Positions 17,901 through 27,024 of a DNA stretch of 64,000 bases are shown here, one piece after another. A program made the translations under genes and the position numbers. The notes beneath the pieces are model-generated. The model ran no database searches. It was not told where the DNA came from and saw only the letters and a program-made list of their open reading frames with translations. This DNA comes from Citricoccus sp. K5 (lineage in GTDB: Bacteria > Actinomycetota > Actinomycetes > Actinomycetales > Micrococcaceae), in the NCBI RefSeq assembly GCF_902506195.1, contig NZ_LR732817.1, positions 1,004,809-1,068,808 of the forward strand. The letters are read 5' to 3'. Position 1 is the stretch's first letter, and the number at the start of each line of letters is the position of its first letter.

Positions 17901-17938
17901 GTCATCTCGGGGAAACAACCCGACGAGGACCGTGAAAC
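17901..17938 (+). promoter_or_regulatory. GlnR-like box upstream of amt (candidate)
   Basis: The spacing a-n6-b-n6-a-n6-b of GlnR sites is present: GTCAT, six bases, GAAAC (17912-17916), six bases, ACGAG, six bases, GAAAC (17934-17938). Both b-half-sites are perfect and exactly 22 bases apart; the a-half-sites are weak. GlnR controls amtB in several actinobacteria, so the position 115 bases before amt is sensible. Confidence 0.35.
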
Positions 17939-18053
17939 ACGCCTCCCGCATTCTCTTAAGCGGGACCGGTCGCAACCCGTCGCGACACCGCATGATCTCC
18001 CGGGCCATCCCCGCCCGGGAACCACGGGTGGTCCTTCGGCGAGAGGATGAACA

Positions 18054-19391
18054 GTGGAAACGATTGAACTGACATCGGGGCATGTCTGGACCATGGTGTG
18101 TGCCGCCCTGGTGCTGCTGATGACCCCCGGACTGGCCTTCTTCTACGGCGGCCTGACCCGGGCCAAGGCCGCCCTGAACATGATGATGATGTCGTTTGTG
18201 TCCATCGGCCTGGTGGCCGTGGTCTGGGTGCTCTGGGGCTACAACATGACCGGCGGTGACGGCATCGCCGGGATGTTCGGCAACCCCTTCGCCGACTTCG
18301 GGCTCTATGGGGCCCTCGGCACCGAGGACCTGATCGGCATCGGCTTCGGCGCCACCTTCGCCATCATCACCGTGGCCCTGATCTCGGGTGCCATCGCCGA
18401 CCGTGCCAAGTTCAGCACCTGGGTGGTCTTCGTCCCGATCTGGGTCACCGCCGTCTACTGCCCGCTGGCCTTCATGGTCTGGGGCGGTGGACTGCTCTCC
18501 GCCGACGGTGTCATCGGCAGCGCCGTGGGCGAGGCCATCGACTTCGCCGGTGGACTGGTCGTCCACATCTCCGCCGGTGTGGCCGCCCTGGTCATCGCCC
18601 TGCTGCTCGGCAAGCGGCAGGGCTTCGGCACGGACCCGGGACACCGGCCCCACAACATCCCCTTCGTGATGCTCGGCGCCGCCCTGCTGTGGTTCGGCTG
18701 GTTCGGCTTCAACGGCGGCGCCGCCGGCGATGCCACGGAGGCCGGCCTCATCTGGGTCAACACCCTCGCGGCCCCGGCAGCCGCCATGCTCGGCTGGCTG
18801 CTGACCGAACGGATCCGTGGCAAGCGCGCCACCTCGATCGGCAGTGCCTCCGGCATCGTGGCCGGACTGGTGGCCATCACCCCGGCCTGTGCCTTCGTTG
18901 ATCCCGTGGGCGCCCTCATCATCGGCTTCATCGCCGGTGCCGCCTGTGCCCTGGCCGTGGGCCTGAAGTACAAGCTCGGCTTCGACGATTCCCTGGACGT
19001 CGTCGGACTGCACCTCGTGGCAGGCATCCTCGGCACCGTCATGATCGGCCTGCTCGGCCTGCCGATGGAGGACGGTCGCGCCGGACTGTTCTATGGCGGT
19101 GACGCCTCCCTGCTGCTGGCGCAGGTGGTGGCCGTGCTGGTCGCCGTCGTCTATGCGGGCGTGGTCACCTTCGTGATCGGGATCGCCCTCAAGGCCACCA
19201 TGGGGTGGCGCGTCACCGCTGAGGAGGAGGAGGCCGGCCTGGACCGGTCCCTGCACAGCGAGAACGCCTACGAGTTCGGTGGCGGCGGGATGGGCACGTC
19301 CTATTCCGAATCCCCGGACACCGGGGAGCAGGAGACGGTGGCCGTTGCGGCCCCGGCAGACCGGGAGACCACCTCGGTCGGTGTGAAGTAG
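18054..19391 (+). CDS. amt: Ammonium transporter
   Basis: 445 residues, AmtB family, eleven membrane segments with the typical first helix WTMVCAALVLLMTPGLAFFYGG and GLTRAKAALNMMMMS. The pore twin histidines are visible in GGLVVHISAG (about residue 171) and VGLHLVAGILG (about residue 320). GTG 18054 follows GAGAGGA. The cytoplasmic tail after GMGTSYSESPD is longer than the minimal family core and ends in an acidic/Ala-rich sequence. In many actinobacteria amt is followed by glnK (the PII protein that closes the channel) and glnD; here a strong terminator and then ffh follow instead. Confidence 0.96.
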   Translation: METIELTSGHVWTMVCAALVLLMTPGLAFFYGGLTRAKAALNMMMMSFVSIGLVAVVWVLWGYNMTGGDGIAGMFGNPFADFGLYGALGTEDLIGIGFGATFAIITVALISGAIADRAKFSTWVVFVPIWVTAVYCPLAFMVWGGGLLSADGVIGSAVGEAIDFAGGLVVHISAGVAALVIALLLGKRQGFGTDPGHRPHNIPFVMLGAALLWFGWFGFNGGAAGDATEAGLIWVNTLAAPAAAMLGWLLTERIRGKRATSIGSASGIVAGLVAITPACAFVDPVGALIIGFIAGAACALAVGLKYKLGFDDSLDVVGLHLVAGILGTVMIGLLGLPMEDGRAGLFYGGDASLLLAQVVAVLVAVVYAGVVTFVIGIALKATMGWRVTAEEEEAGLDRSLHSENAYEFGGGGMGTSYSESPDTGEQETVAVAAPADRETTSVGVK

Positions 19392-19402
19392 GGAGTCGAG
19401 TC

Positions 19403-19440
19403 GGAGAGGGGGCCCCGCCAGCGAGCGGGGCCCCCTCTCC
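19403..19440 (+). terminator. Strong hairpin terminator after amt
   Basis: GGAGAGGGGGCCCCGC (19403-19418) pairs perfectly over 16 bases with 19425-19440 around a CAGCGA loop, 11 bases behind the amt stop. No long T-tract follows, as is common in high-GC actinobacteria. Confidence 0.8.
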
Positions 19441-19511
19441 GTCTGACTTGATACCCTTGGGAACTGGTAGTTTCCGCCGCCACCCCCAACCACCGAAGGA
19501 AGAGCACCGCA

Positions 19512-21113
19512 GTGTTCAACTCCCTGTCCGATCGCCTGGCCGCCACCTTCAAGAACCTGAAGGGCAAGGGGCGCCTGTCCGAAGCGGATATCGACGCCAC
19601 TGCCCGTGAGATCCGCCGGGCACTGCTGGATGCAGACGTGGCCGTTCCGGTGGTGCGGGAGTTCATCAGCCACATCAAGGAGCGGGCCCTCGGCGAAGAG
19701 GTCAGCCAGGCCCTGAACCCCGGCCAGCAGATCGTCAAGATCGTCAACGAGGAACTGGTCGCCATCCTCGGTGGTGAGACGCGGCGGCTGAACCTCGCGA
19801 AGAACCCCCCGACTGTCATCATGCTCGTCGGCCTGCAGGGTGCGGGTAAGACCACCCTCGCGGGCAAGCTCTCCAAGCACCTGAAGGAACAGGGCCACAC
19901 CCCGATGCTGGTGGCAGCCGACCTCCAGCGCCCCAACGCGGTCAAGCAGCTCCAGGTCAACGGCGAGCGGGCCGGCGTTCCGGTCTACGCCCCGCACCCG
20001 GGCGTCTCCAGCGAGTTCGAGGATCCCACCGGGGACCCGGTGCAGGTGGCCCGGAACGGCGTGGCCGAGGCCAAGGCCAGGTACAACGACATCGTGATCG
20101 TGGACACCGCCGGCCGTCTCGGCATGGATGCCGAACTCATGCAGCAGGCGGCGGACATCCGCGCGGCGGTCCAGCCGGACGAGGTCCTCTTCGTCCTCGA
20201 CGCCATGATCGGCCAGGACGCCGTGGCCACGGCCCAGGCCTTCAACGAGGGCGTGGGCTTCACCGGCGTGGTGCTCTCCAAGCTCGACGGCGATGCTCGC
20301 GGCGGTGCCGCCCTCTCGGTGCGCTCGGTGACGGGCAAGCCCGTGATGTTCGCGTCCACGGGCGAGAACCTCGCCGACTTCGAGGTCTTCCACCCGGACC
20401 GGATGGCCTCACGCATCCTGGACATGGGCGACATGATGAGCCTGATCGAGCAGGCCGAGCGGAACTGGGACCGGGCCGATGCCGAGAAGATGGCCCAGAA
20501 GTTCGTGGACCAGGAGGACTTCACCCTCGACGACTTCCTTGATCAGATGCAGCAGATCAAGAAGATGGGCTCCATGAAGAAGCTCCTGATGATGATGCCC
20601 GGAGCCCAGGGCATGCGTCAGCAGTTGGAGCAGTTCGACGAGCGGCAGATCGACCGCATCGAGGCCATCATCCGGTCCATGACACCGCACGAGCGGGTGG
20701 CACCCAAGATCATCAACGGCTCCCGCCGGGCCCGCATTGCCCGCGGCTCCGGTGTCCAGGTCTCCGAGGTCAACGGCCTGCTGGAGCGTTTCGGCCAGGC
20801 CCAGAAGATGATGAAGAAGATGGCGGCCGGCGGCGGCATGCCGGGAATGCCCGGGGTGCCCGGGGGTGGAGCCGGTGGAGCGGGCGGCGCCCGCAAGGGC
20901 AAGGGTAAGGGCAAGAAGGCCAAGCCCAAGTCGGGCAATCCGGCCAAGGCGGCACAGGAGATGCGTGAGCTCGAGGACCGTCGCAAGCGGTCTGGCTCCC
21001 CAGCCGCGGGTTCGGCCTTCGGTCAGGGCGCCGAGGGCGGACCGGACGGCGGCTTCGACCCGTCGTCGCTGAACCTTCCCAAGGGGTTCGAGAAGTACCT
21101 CGGCGGCAACTGA
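19512..21113 (+). CDS. ffh: Signal recognition particle protein Ffh (SRP54)
   Basis: 533 residues. N domain (FNSLSDRLAATFKNLKGKGRLSEADIDAT), G domain with GLQGAGKTTLAGKLSKHL (~106), ADLQRPNAVKQL, IVDTAGRLGMD and SKLDGDARGG, then a methionine-rich M domain (LDQMQQIKKMGSMKKLLMMMPG; IINGSRRARIARGSG binds SRP RNA). The C-terminus is extended by a Gly/Lys-rich tail (GGARKGKGKGKKAKPKSGNP) and ~60 further residues, as in other Micrococcales. It binds signal sequences at the ribosome and docks to FtsY. GTG start at 19512. Confidence 0.97.
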   Translation: MFNSLSDRLAATFKNLKGKGRLSEADIDATAREIRRALLDADVAVPVVREFISHIKERALGEEVSQALNPGQQIVKIVNEELVAILGGETRRLNLAKNPPTVIMLVGLQGAGKTTLAGKLSKHLKEQGHTPMLVAADLQRPNAVKQLQVNGERAGVPVYAPHPGVSSEFEDPTGDPVQVARNGVAEAKARYNDIVIVDTAGRLGMDAELMQQAADIRAAVQPDEVLFVLDAMIGQDAVATAQAFNEGVGFTGVVLSKLDGDARGGAALSVRSVTGKPVMFASTGENLADFEVFHPDRMASRILDMGDMMSLIEQAERNWDRADAEKMAQKFVDQEDFTLDDFLDQMQQIKKMGSMKKLLMMMPGAQGMRQQLEQFDERQIDRIEAIIRSMTPHERVAPKIINGSRRARIARGSGVQVSEVNGLLERFGQAQKMMKKMAAGGGMPGMPGVPGGGAGGAGGARKGKGKGKKAKPKSGNPAKAAQEMRELEDRRKRSGSPAAGSAFGQGAEGGPDGGFDPSSLNLPKGFEKYLGGN

Positions 21114-21126
21114 GCCGGCACGGCTC

Positions 21127-21160
21127 GAGGGCCACAACCACCACGGTGGTTGTGGCCCTC
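21127..21160 (+). terminator. Hairpin terminator after ffh
   Basis: GAGGGCCACAACCACC (21127-21142) is mirrored by GGTGGTTGTGGCCCTC (21145-21160), a nearly perfect palindrome 13 bases after the ffh stop. Confidence 0.75.
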
Positions 21161-21246
21161 TGATGTTTCCCGGGATGTTTCCGGACTGGGGTGGTTCCCG
21201 TGGCGTGCTGGGGTGGTTCTGATCACACCGCAATGGGCGGTGGAAT

Positions 21247-21262
21247 ACTTGAAGCGTCAACT
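21247..21262. promoter_or_regulatory. Palindromic operator candidate upstream of the dioxygenase gene
   Basis: ACTTGAAGCGTCAACT is an imperfect palindrome with the core TTGA-n4-TCAA, the form often bound by MarR-type repressors. It lies about 110 bases before the start codon at 21373, where a promoter is expected. No regulator gene is adjacent. Confidence 0.3.
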
Positions 21263-21372
21263 TAGTTGTGATGTGATGAAGGCACTGACCGGGACACGAG
21301 CCAGTGAATCCGCAGTGCCGCCCGCCGACGCCCGCCCGAGGAGAACCCGGGCCGAACCCGAGGAGATCAGTC

Positions 21373-22383
21373 ATGTCCTTCACCGCCTCTGATACCGCTG
21401 CAGACCCTGTTGCCCTGCGGCGCCAGTCCATGCAGCACCAGCCCATCAGCGGGCGCCCCGTCGCCGATCTGCTGCCCGCCGGCCTGTCCATGGGGATGGT
21501 GACCCTGAAATCGGACAACGTGGCACGCCTGCGGGCCTACTACGAGCAGACCCTCGGCCTCGTCGCCGTGGCCGAGGATGGCCTCAACGTCATCCTCGGC
21601 CGGTCCGGCGTGCCGCTCGTCGGCATCGAGGAGGCGCGCGGCCTCAAGCTCCCGGGTGAGGGTGAGGCCGGCCTCTATCACGTGGCCATCCTCTTCGAGG
21701 AGGCTGCCGATCTCGCCGCCACCGTCTACTCCGCCGTGCGCCTGGACCCCACGCGGTTCGTCGGCAGTTCTGACCATCTCGTCTCGGAGGCCTTCTACTT
21801 CCAGGATCCGGACAACAACGGCATCGAGCTGTACGTCGATCGGCCCCGTGACCAGTGGCAGTGGGGTCCGGACCGCCAGGTGGCCATGACGACCATCTAC
21901 TTGCCGTGGGACCGGTACCTGGACACGCACCTCACCGAAGAGGCCGTGAATCGACTGACCACCGCGCCCGCCTCCGTGGGGCACGTCCACCTCCAGGTGG
22001 GGAACGTCCAGGAGGCAGAGGACTTCTACATCCGGGAGCTCGGCTTCGAGAAGACCACCGCGCTCGGCAACATGGCCCTGTTCGTCTCGGCGGGCGGCTA
22101 CCACCATCACATGGCGATGAACACGTGGAACTCCACCGGTGTCGGCCCCCGCCGCAACACCCTCGGTCTGGGCTCCGTCGAGATCACCCTGCCGCAGGGC
22201 GAGGGGCTGGGGTCCGCCGAGGAGCGGCTCAAGAGTGCCGGCCGGGCCGCCCAGCGCACCGAGCGCGGCCTCGAGGTTCGCGACCCGTGGAACACGCTGC
22301 TGGTGCTCTCCGAGGCCGAGGTGCCGGCCGGCGTCGGGACCGACGCTGAGCTCAGTGCGGAGGCCGCGCACGAGACGAAGTAG
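21373..22383 (+). CDS. VOC-family extradiol (catechol 2,3-) dioxygenase-like protein
   Basis: 336 residues made of two vicinal-oxygen-chelate modules. Each begins with a β-α unit: GMVTLKSDNVARLRAYYEQTLGL and VGHVHLQVGNVQEAEDFYIRELGF. Candidate metal ligands are the His in VGHVHLQVGN and the His in LYHVAIL, with Glu in NNGIELYVDRP closing the first module. The layout resembles CatE of Bacillus, an extradiol dioxygenase acting on catechols or quinone-derived compounds. ATG 21373 has AGGAG seven bases before it; an in-frame upstream extension is not needed. It stands alone between ffh and rpsP with its own promoter region. Substrate unknown. Confidence 0.8.
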   Translation: MSFTASDTAADPVALRRQSMQHQPISGRPVADLLPAGLSMGMVTLKSDNVARLRAYYEQTLGLVAVAEDGLNVILGRSGVPLVGIEEARGLKLPGEGEAGLYHVAILFEEAADLAATVYSAVRLDPTRFVGSSDHLVSEAFYFQDPDNNGIELYVDRPRDQWQWGPDRQVAMTTIYLPWDRYLDTHLTEEAVNRLTTAPASVGHVHLQVGNVQEAEDFYIRELGFEKTTALGNMALFVSAGGYHHHMAMNTWNSTGVGPRRNTLGLGSVEITLPQGEGLGSAEERLKSAGRAAQRTERGLEVRDPWNTLLVLSEAEVPAGVGTDAELSAEAAHETK

Positions 22384-22569
22384 GACACCCCTCGGGCGAA
22401 CTAGGACAAATAGGCGGGTGTCTGGCAGAATGGGACGGTACTGAACTGCCGTCCGGGCGACCCTCTATCACTCCGGCCGGCCGTTCTGTCAGTAGCAAAC
22501 CACCCCGCGCCAACCCCACGGCCGGCGTGTACGCTGCGCCAAAACCAAGAACCAGGAGCTACCACACCC

Positions 22570-23019
22570 GTGGCCGTAAAGATCCGTCTGAAGCGTTTCG
22601 GCAAGATTCGCGCCCCGTACTACCGCATTGTCGTCATGGACTCCCGCACCCGCCGCGATGGCCGTGCCATCGAGGAGATCGGAAAGTACCACCCCACCGA
22701 GGAGCCCTCGTTCATCGAGGTCAACTCCGAGCGGGCGCAGTACTGGCTGTCCGTGGGCGCCCAGCCCACCGAGCAGGTGCATGCCATCCTCAAGATCACC
22801 GGTGATTGGCAGAAGTTCAAGGGTGAGCCGGGTGCCGAGGGCACCCTGAAGACCAAGCAGCCGAAGGAGTCCTTCGTGACTCCGCAGAAGGGCTCGGTCA
22901 TCATCCCGGAGGCCATCACGCCGAAGAAGGATGCCGCTGAGGCCCCTGCCGACGCCGCTGAAACCACCGAGGTCGCCGCCGACTCCGCCGAGGCTCCGGC
23001 CGACGAGAAGTCCGAGTGA
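22570..23019 (+). CDS. rpsP: 30S ribosomal protein S16
   Basis: 149 residues. The first ~85 ([26 protein letters not shown]... with [10 protein letters not shown] and [17 protein letters not shown]) are a complete S16, which stabilises the 30S body. The remainder is an Ala/Glu-rich tail, common in actinobacterial S16. GTG start at 22570. First gene of the rpsP-khpA-rimM-trmD group. Confidence 0.96.
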   Translation: MAVKIRLKRFGKIRAPYYRIVVMDSRTRRDGRAIEEIGKYHPTEEPSFIEVNSERAQYWLSVGAQPTEQVHAILKITGDWQKFKGEPGAEGTLKTKQPKESFVTPQKGSVIIPEAITPKKDAAEAPADAAETTEVAADSAEAPADEKSE

Positions 23020-23021
23020 CC

Positions 23022-23261
23022 ATGCTGCAGGAAGCGCTCGAACATCTGGTCCGGGGATTCGTCGATTCCCCGGAAGACGTTCAGGTCGACCTGCGGAACA
23101 ACCGTCGCGGCGAAGTCCTCGAGATTCGTGTCGATCCCGCCGACCTGGGGCGGGTGATCGGCCGCCAGGGCCGGACCGCCACCGCGTTGCGCACTGTGCT
23201 GGACGGCCTCGCCGGCCATCCGGTCCGGGTCGACGTCGTGGACACCGACCGCCGCCGGTAG
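23022..23261 (+). CDS. khpA: KH-domain RNA-binding protein KhpA
   Basis: 79 residues: MLQEALEHLVRGFVDSPEDVQVDLR followed by a single type II KH domain with the GxxG loop in VIGRQGRTATALRTVL. KhpA pairs with KhpB in other bacteria and influences cell elongation and small-RNA binding. ATG 23022 matches the family N-terminus; a GTG at 23016 that overlaps the rpsP stop is an alternative. Confidence 0.92.
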   Translation: MLQEALEHLVRGFVDSPEDVQVDLRNNRRGEVLEIRVDPADLGRVIGRQGRTATALRTVLDGLAGHPVRVDVVDTDRRR

Positions 23262-23416
23262 CTGTACCGTGCCGCTCCGTCCCGCACTGCGGGCCCGGTG
23301 CGGCGGCATGACAAGATGGCCCGTGTCCGGACACCGTCCGGCGCGGGCCATTGTCGTCCCTGACCCACTTGCCCTCTTCTTGCCCTCCTCTTGCCTTCCG
23401 AAAGGACCCCACTAAC

Positions 23417-24016
23417 ATGCCGCAGCCAGGTGCCGAGAACCCTCCCCGGGACGACCGCGAGCAGGTCCGCGTCGCGAGAATCGGCAAACCCCATGGCATC
23501 CATGGTGAGGTGACCGTCCAGGTGTTCACGGACGAGCCCGGAGAGCGGTTCAGTCCCGGAGCGGTGCTGCAGGGCCGCCGTGGCGGTCAGGGTGCCGGCC
23601 AGGACGGGGCGCTGACCGTGGTCCGAGCCCGGTGGAACAAGGACATCCTCTTGGTGGCCCTGGAGGGGGTGGCCGACCGCAACCAGGCGGAGACGCTCCG
23701 CGGCACCGAGCTCTTCGCCGAACCGGACGAGGCGGGGGAGGATGACGCCTGGTACGAGGAGGACCTGGTCGGACTGGCCGTCATGGTCGACGGCACGAAG
23801 GTCGGCAGCGTGACCAGGCTGATCACCGGGGAGGTCCAGGACCTGCTGGAGGTGGAGATCGACGGCGGGACCAGCGCCCTCGTGCCGTTCGTCGAGGAGA
23901 TCGTCCCCGAGGTCGATCCCGAATCCGGCACGATCACCCTGACGCCACCGCCGGGCCTGTTGACGCTCAACGACCCCACGGCGGATGGCGGCTCTGCATC
24001 GGAGGACCGTGCATGA
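23417..24016 (+). CDS. rimM: 16S rRNA processing protein RimM
   Basis: 199 residues. The N-terminal RimM domain is clear ([25 protein letters not shown] and [20 protein letters not shown]), followed by the PRC-barrel domain ([24 protein letters not shown]...[13 protein letters not shown]). It helps mature the 30S head and binds S19. ATG 23417 is preceded by GAAAGGA; the longer frame starting at 23351 adds non-conserved residues. The stop overlaps the trmD start (ATGA). Confidence 0.95.
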   Translation: MPQPGAENPPRDDREQVRVARIGKPHGIHGEVTVQVFTDEPGERFSPGAVLQGRRGGQGAGQDGALTVVRARWNKDILLVALEGVADRNQAETLRGTELFAEPDEAGEDDAWYEEDLVGLAVMVDGTKVGSVTRLITGEVQDLLEVEIDGGTSALVPFVEEIVPEVDPESGTITLTPPPGLLTLNDPTADGGSASEDRA

Positions 24017-24801
24017 GGGTCGATGTCGTCACGATCTTCCCCGAGTACCTCCAGGCCCTCGACGTCTCGTTGATCGGCAAGGCCCGCCGGGATGGCCTGT
24101 TGGACATCCGCATCCACGACCTGCGCGATCACACCTCCGACCGGCACCGCACCGTGGACGACACCCCGTACGGCGGAGGTGCCGGCATGGTCATGAAGCC
24201 GGAGCCCTGGGCGCTGGCGCTCGAGGCGATCGCAGCCTCCGCGACTGACGGCGCCGACGCCTCGGGTGCGCGTCCGGTCCTGTTGGTGCCGACGCCGTCG
24301 GGAGCACCGTTCCGACAGTCCGTGGCCCAGGAGTTGGCTGGTGCGGATCACCTCGTGGTGGCCTGCGGACGCTACGAGGGCATCGACGAGCGACTGTTCG
24401 AATGGGCTGCCGACCTCTTCGACGTCCGGCTGGTCTCCCTCGGCGACTACGTCCTCAACGGCGGAGAGGTGGCGGCTCTGGCGATGATCGAGGCCGTGGG
24501 GCGTCTGGTGCCCGGCGTGGTCGGCAACCCGGAATCCCTCGTGGAGGAGTCCCACAGCGACGGACTGCTCGAGTACCCGGTCTACACCAAGCCGTCCTCG
24601 TGGCGTGACCGCGACGTCCCGGAGATCCTGTTGTCCGGTGACCACGGGCGGATCGCGGCCTGGCGGCACGACCAGCAGGTGGCCCGCACCCGGTCCCGGC
24701 GTCCGGACCTGTTGCCACCCGCGTCAGCCGAGTCCACGGAGACCACCGGCACCACCACGTCCACCGCGCCAGGAGACAAGACGGCCTCGGATCTGGCATA
24801 A
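24013..24801 (+). CDS. trmD: tRNA (guanine-37-N1) methyltransferase
   Basis: 262 residues. [39 protein letters not shown] is the standard N-terminus, and the trefoil-knot SAM site is seen in [14 protein letters not shown] and [25 protein letters not shown]. TrmD makes m1G37 in tRNAs reading CNN/GNN-type codons and prevents +1 frameshifting. Translationally coupled to rimM by a four-base overlap. The last ~25 residues are Thr/Ala-rich and poorly conserved. Confidence 0.96.
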   Translation: MRVDVVTIFPEYLQALDVSLIGKARRDGLLDIRIHDLRDHTSDRHRTVDDTPYGGGAGMVMKPEPWALALEAIAASATDGADASGARPVLLVPTPSGAPFRQSVAQELAGADHLVVACGRYEGIDERLFEWAADLFDVRLVSLGDYVLNGGEVAALAMIEAVGRLVPGVVGNPESLVEESHSDGLLEYPVYTKPSSWRDRDVPEILLSGDHGRIAAWRHDQQVARTRSRRPDLLPPASAESTETTGTTTSTAPGDKTASDLA

Positions 24802-24994
24802 TGGTCAGCTGTGTCAACTGGACATCCGACCTGCCACAGGGGGCGGATGCCGACAGTCTGACCCACCGGCGCCCAGACGGGTCAACCGGTCCCTAGCTTG
24901 GGCATGCCCATCCCGACGCCTCCACTTCCGGAGGCACCGGCCGGCGTGCCGCTGATGACGTGAATGACCTGTGGCGTTCGCCAGGAGTATCACC
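24802..24994 (+). promoter_or_regulatory. Leader region of rplS with hairpin
   Basis: This 193-base gap has no gene. A clear stem GCCTCC-ACTTCC-GGAGGC lies at 24918-24935, and other complementary GC-rich stretches (CCGGCCGG) are near. Ribosomal protein genes often have autoregulatory leaders, so a structured L19 leader is possible but not shown. Confidence 0.3.
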
Positions 24995-25357
24995 ATGCAT
25001 ATTCTCGACTCCCTCGATGCGCCCCTGCTGCGCAACGACGTTCCCGATTTCCGCCCCGGTGACACCGTCAAGGTGCACGTGAACATCGTCGAAGGCAAGA
25101 CCGCCCGTGTGCAGGTCTTCCAGGGCTTCGTCATGGGCCGCCACGGCCATGGCGTGCGCGAGACCTTCCGTGTCCGCAAGGTGTCCTTCGGCGTCGGCGT
25201 GGAGCGTACCTTCCCGGTGCACTCCCCGGTCATCGACAAGATCGAGCTCGTCTCCCGCGGTGACGTGCGCCGCGCCAAGCTGTACTACATGCGCGATCGC
25301 CACGGCAAGGCCGCCAAGATCAAGGAGAAGCGCGACTTCTCGACCAAGAAGGCCTGA
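24995..25357 (+). CDS. rplS: 50S ribosomal protein L19
   Basis: 120 residues covering the complete family: [57 protein letters not shown] and [24 protein letters not shown]19 sits at the 30S-50S interface. ATG 24995 is chosen because AGGAG lies seven bases upstream. Confidence 0.97.
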   Translation: MHILDSLDAPLLRNDVPDFRPGDTVKVHVNIVEGKTARVQVFQGFVMGRHGHGVRETFRVRKVSFGVGVERTFPVHSPVIDKIELVSRGDVRRAKLYYMRDRHGKAAKIKEKRDFSTKKA

Positions 25358-25384
25358 TCTGCGCCTCGGCATGATCATGACCCG

Positions 25385-26131
25385 ATGACCGACCTGTCGT
25401 CTGACTCGTCGCCTCGTCAGCGCCGCGGGCGCCGGAACCCCCAGGGGGACCAGCGCCCGCGGCGTCGTCGTCTCAGGGCGGCGTTCGAGGCACATCCCTT
25501 CCAGGCGTGGGCCTTCCTCGTCGGCGCGGTGCTGATCGCCGCCGTGCTGGCCGCCGCCCTGCTGCGCAGCACCGTGGCGGATCAGTATCTCATCCCCTCC
25601 GGATCCATGGAGCCGCTGCTGTTCCCCGGAGACCGCATCAGCGTGGACCGAGGGGCCTACGCGGCCGAACCCGTAGAGCGGGGGGACGTGGTCGTCGTGG
25701 ACGGCGAGGGCAGTTTCGTGCCCTACGACTCCCGGCCGGCACCGGCCCGCGCGGTGGACGAGGCGCTGCAATGGCTCGGCCTGAGGCCGGACACGTCCGC
25801 CTACGTGAAGCGGGTGGCCGGCGTGGGCGGGGACACCGTCTCCTGCTGCAGTGCTGACGGCCTGCTCGAGGTCAACGGCGGGGCTGTTCCGGAGGACTAC
25901 CTCGCCGAACCGCCGGCCTCCCGCACCGCGTTCACCGCCGAGGTCCCCGAGGGGCGGCTGTTCCTCCTCGGGGACAACCGCCACCACTCCCACGATTCGC
26001 GCGGCCTCCTGGGCGCCCCGGGCGGCGGCATGATCGAGGAGTCCAAGGTCATCGGGAAGGTGACCGGCATCGTCTGGCCCGCGGAGCGACGCACCCCGCT
26101 GGAGCCCGGTCCGGCAGCGGGCGAGCGGTAG
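25385..26131 (+). CDS. lepB: Signal peptidase I (first copy)
   Basis: 248 residues. A basic N-terminal tail (RRRRLRAAFE) precedes one membrane segment (WAFLVGAVLIAAVLAAALL). The catalytic serine lies in IPSGSMEPLLFPGDRI (about residue 74) and the general-base lysine in AYVKRVAGVGGDTVSCC (about 141). GDNRHHSHDSRGLLG is the family box E. It removes signal peptides from exported proteins on the outer face of the membrane. A second, different copy follows directly, as in several actinobacteria with tandem sip genes. Confidence 0.93.
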   Translation: MTDLSSDSSPRQRRGRRNPQGDQRPRRRRLRAAFEAHPFQAWAFLVGAVLIAAVLAAALLRSTVADQYLIPSGSMEPLLFPGDRISVDRGAYAAEPVERGDVVVVDGEGSFVPYDSRPAPARAVDEALQWLGLRPDTSAYVKRVAGVGGDTVSCCSADGLLEVNGGAVPEDYLAEPPASRTAFTAEVPEGRLFLLGDNRHHSHDSRGLLGAPGGGMIEESKVIGKVTGIVWPAERRTPLEPGPAAGER

Positions 26132-26165
26132 AGTGGACAGCCGGACCAGCGGAGAGGACGGCGAG

Positions 26166-26990
26166 ATGGCCCAGGAGAACAACCCGGGGGCACCTGAGGC
26201 CCCTCGAGGGGAAGGCCCTGGGGCGACCCCCGTCAAGACCCCCGCAGGCCACGATGCCGGGCATGTCGCCGGTCCGGCCACGGACCACGCGGGCGCACCG
26301 TCCGGGGGACACCGGCTCTGGCTCGCGGTCCGTGAAGTCGTCCTGATCGTGCTCATCACCCTGCTGGCCTCCTTCCTGGTCAAGACCTTCCTGTTCCGCG
26401 CGTACTACATTCCCTCCGGATCCATGGAGCAGACGCTGCAGATCAATGACCGGATCTTCGTCAACCTGTTGGTTCCCGGCCCCTTCGACGTGGAGCGCGG
26501 TGACGTGGTGGTCTTCGAGGACACCAAGGGGTGGCTCGGGGAGCCGGCCCCGGTGGCGTCAAACCCCGTCCGCGAGGCCCTCGAGTTCATCGGCCTGATG
26601 CCGAACTCCTCCGAGCAGCACCTCGTCAAACGGCTCATCGGACTGCCAGGGGATCGGGTGGAGTGCTGCACCGCCGAGGGGCTGCTCACCGTCAACGGCA
26701 CCCCCGTCGAGGAGCCGTACCTGCACCCGGGGTCAGCCCCCTCGGACATCCCCTTCGACGTCACGGTGCCCGAAGGCCAGATCTGGGTCATGGGCGACCA
26801 CCGTGACGCCTCCGCCGATTCCCGCATGCACCAGGACGGTCCGGGCAACGGCTTCATCAGCCTGGACGACGTGACCGGCCGCGCCGAGGTCATCGCCTGG
26901 CCCCTCTCCCGCTGGGGGGACGCCGGCGGCAACCGCGACGCCTTCGAGCATGTCCCGGACCCCGAGGCGGCCCGGACGGAGTCCGAATGA
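26166..26990 (+). CDS. lepB: Signal peptidase I (second copy)
   Basis: 274 residues. A ~60-residue acidic/His-containing N-terminal tail is followed by a membrane segment (EVVLIVLITLLASFLVKTFLF). Catalytic serine in IPSGSMEQTL, lysine in HLVKRLIGLPGDRVECC, and box E in VMGDHRDASADSRMH, where H replaces the N of the usual GDN. ATG 26166 follows GGAGAGGA; an in-frame GTG at 26133 is less likely. It is clearly diverged from the first copy, suggesting a different set of precursors rather than a recent duplication. Confidence 0.93.
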   Translation: MAQENNPGAPEAPRGEGPGATPVKTPAGHDAGHVAGPATDHAGAPSGGHRLWLAVREVVLIVLITLLASFLVKTFLFRAYYIPSGSMEQTLQINDRIFVNLLVPGPFDVERGDVVVFEDTKGWLGEPAPVASNPVREALEFIGLMPNSSEQHLVKRLIGLPGDRVECCTAEGLLTVNGTPVEEPYLHPGSAPSDIPFDVTVPEGQIWVMGDHRDASADSRMHQDGPGNGFISLDDVTGRAEVIAWPLSRWGDAGGNRDAFEHVPDPEAARTESE

Positions 26991-27024
26991 ACCCCGCCCG
27001 CCACCGAGCTGGACGTCGGCCTGC

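Noticed and set aside
16602..20393. 1263-codon open frame on the minus strand across ftsY, amt and ffh
   Set aside because: It runs antisense to three conserved genes, has no family motifs and a His/Asp/Gly-rich composition typical of high-GC shadow frames.
26133..26165. GTG start giving a longer second signal peptidase
   Set aside because: ATG 26166 has a much better placed GGAGAGGA, and the extra residues are not conserved in type.
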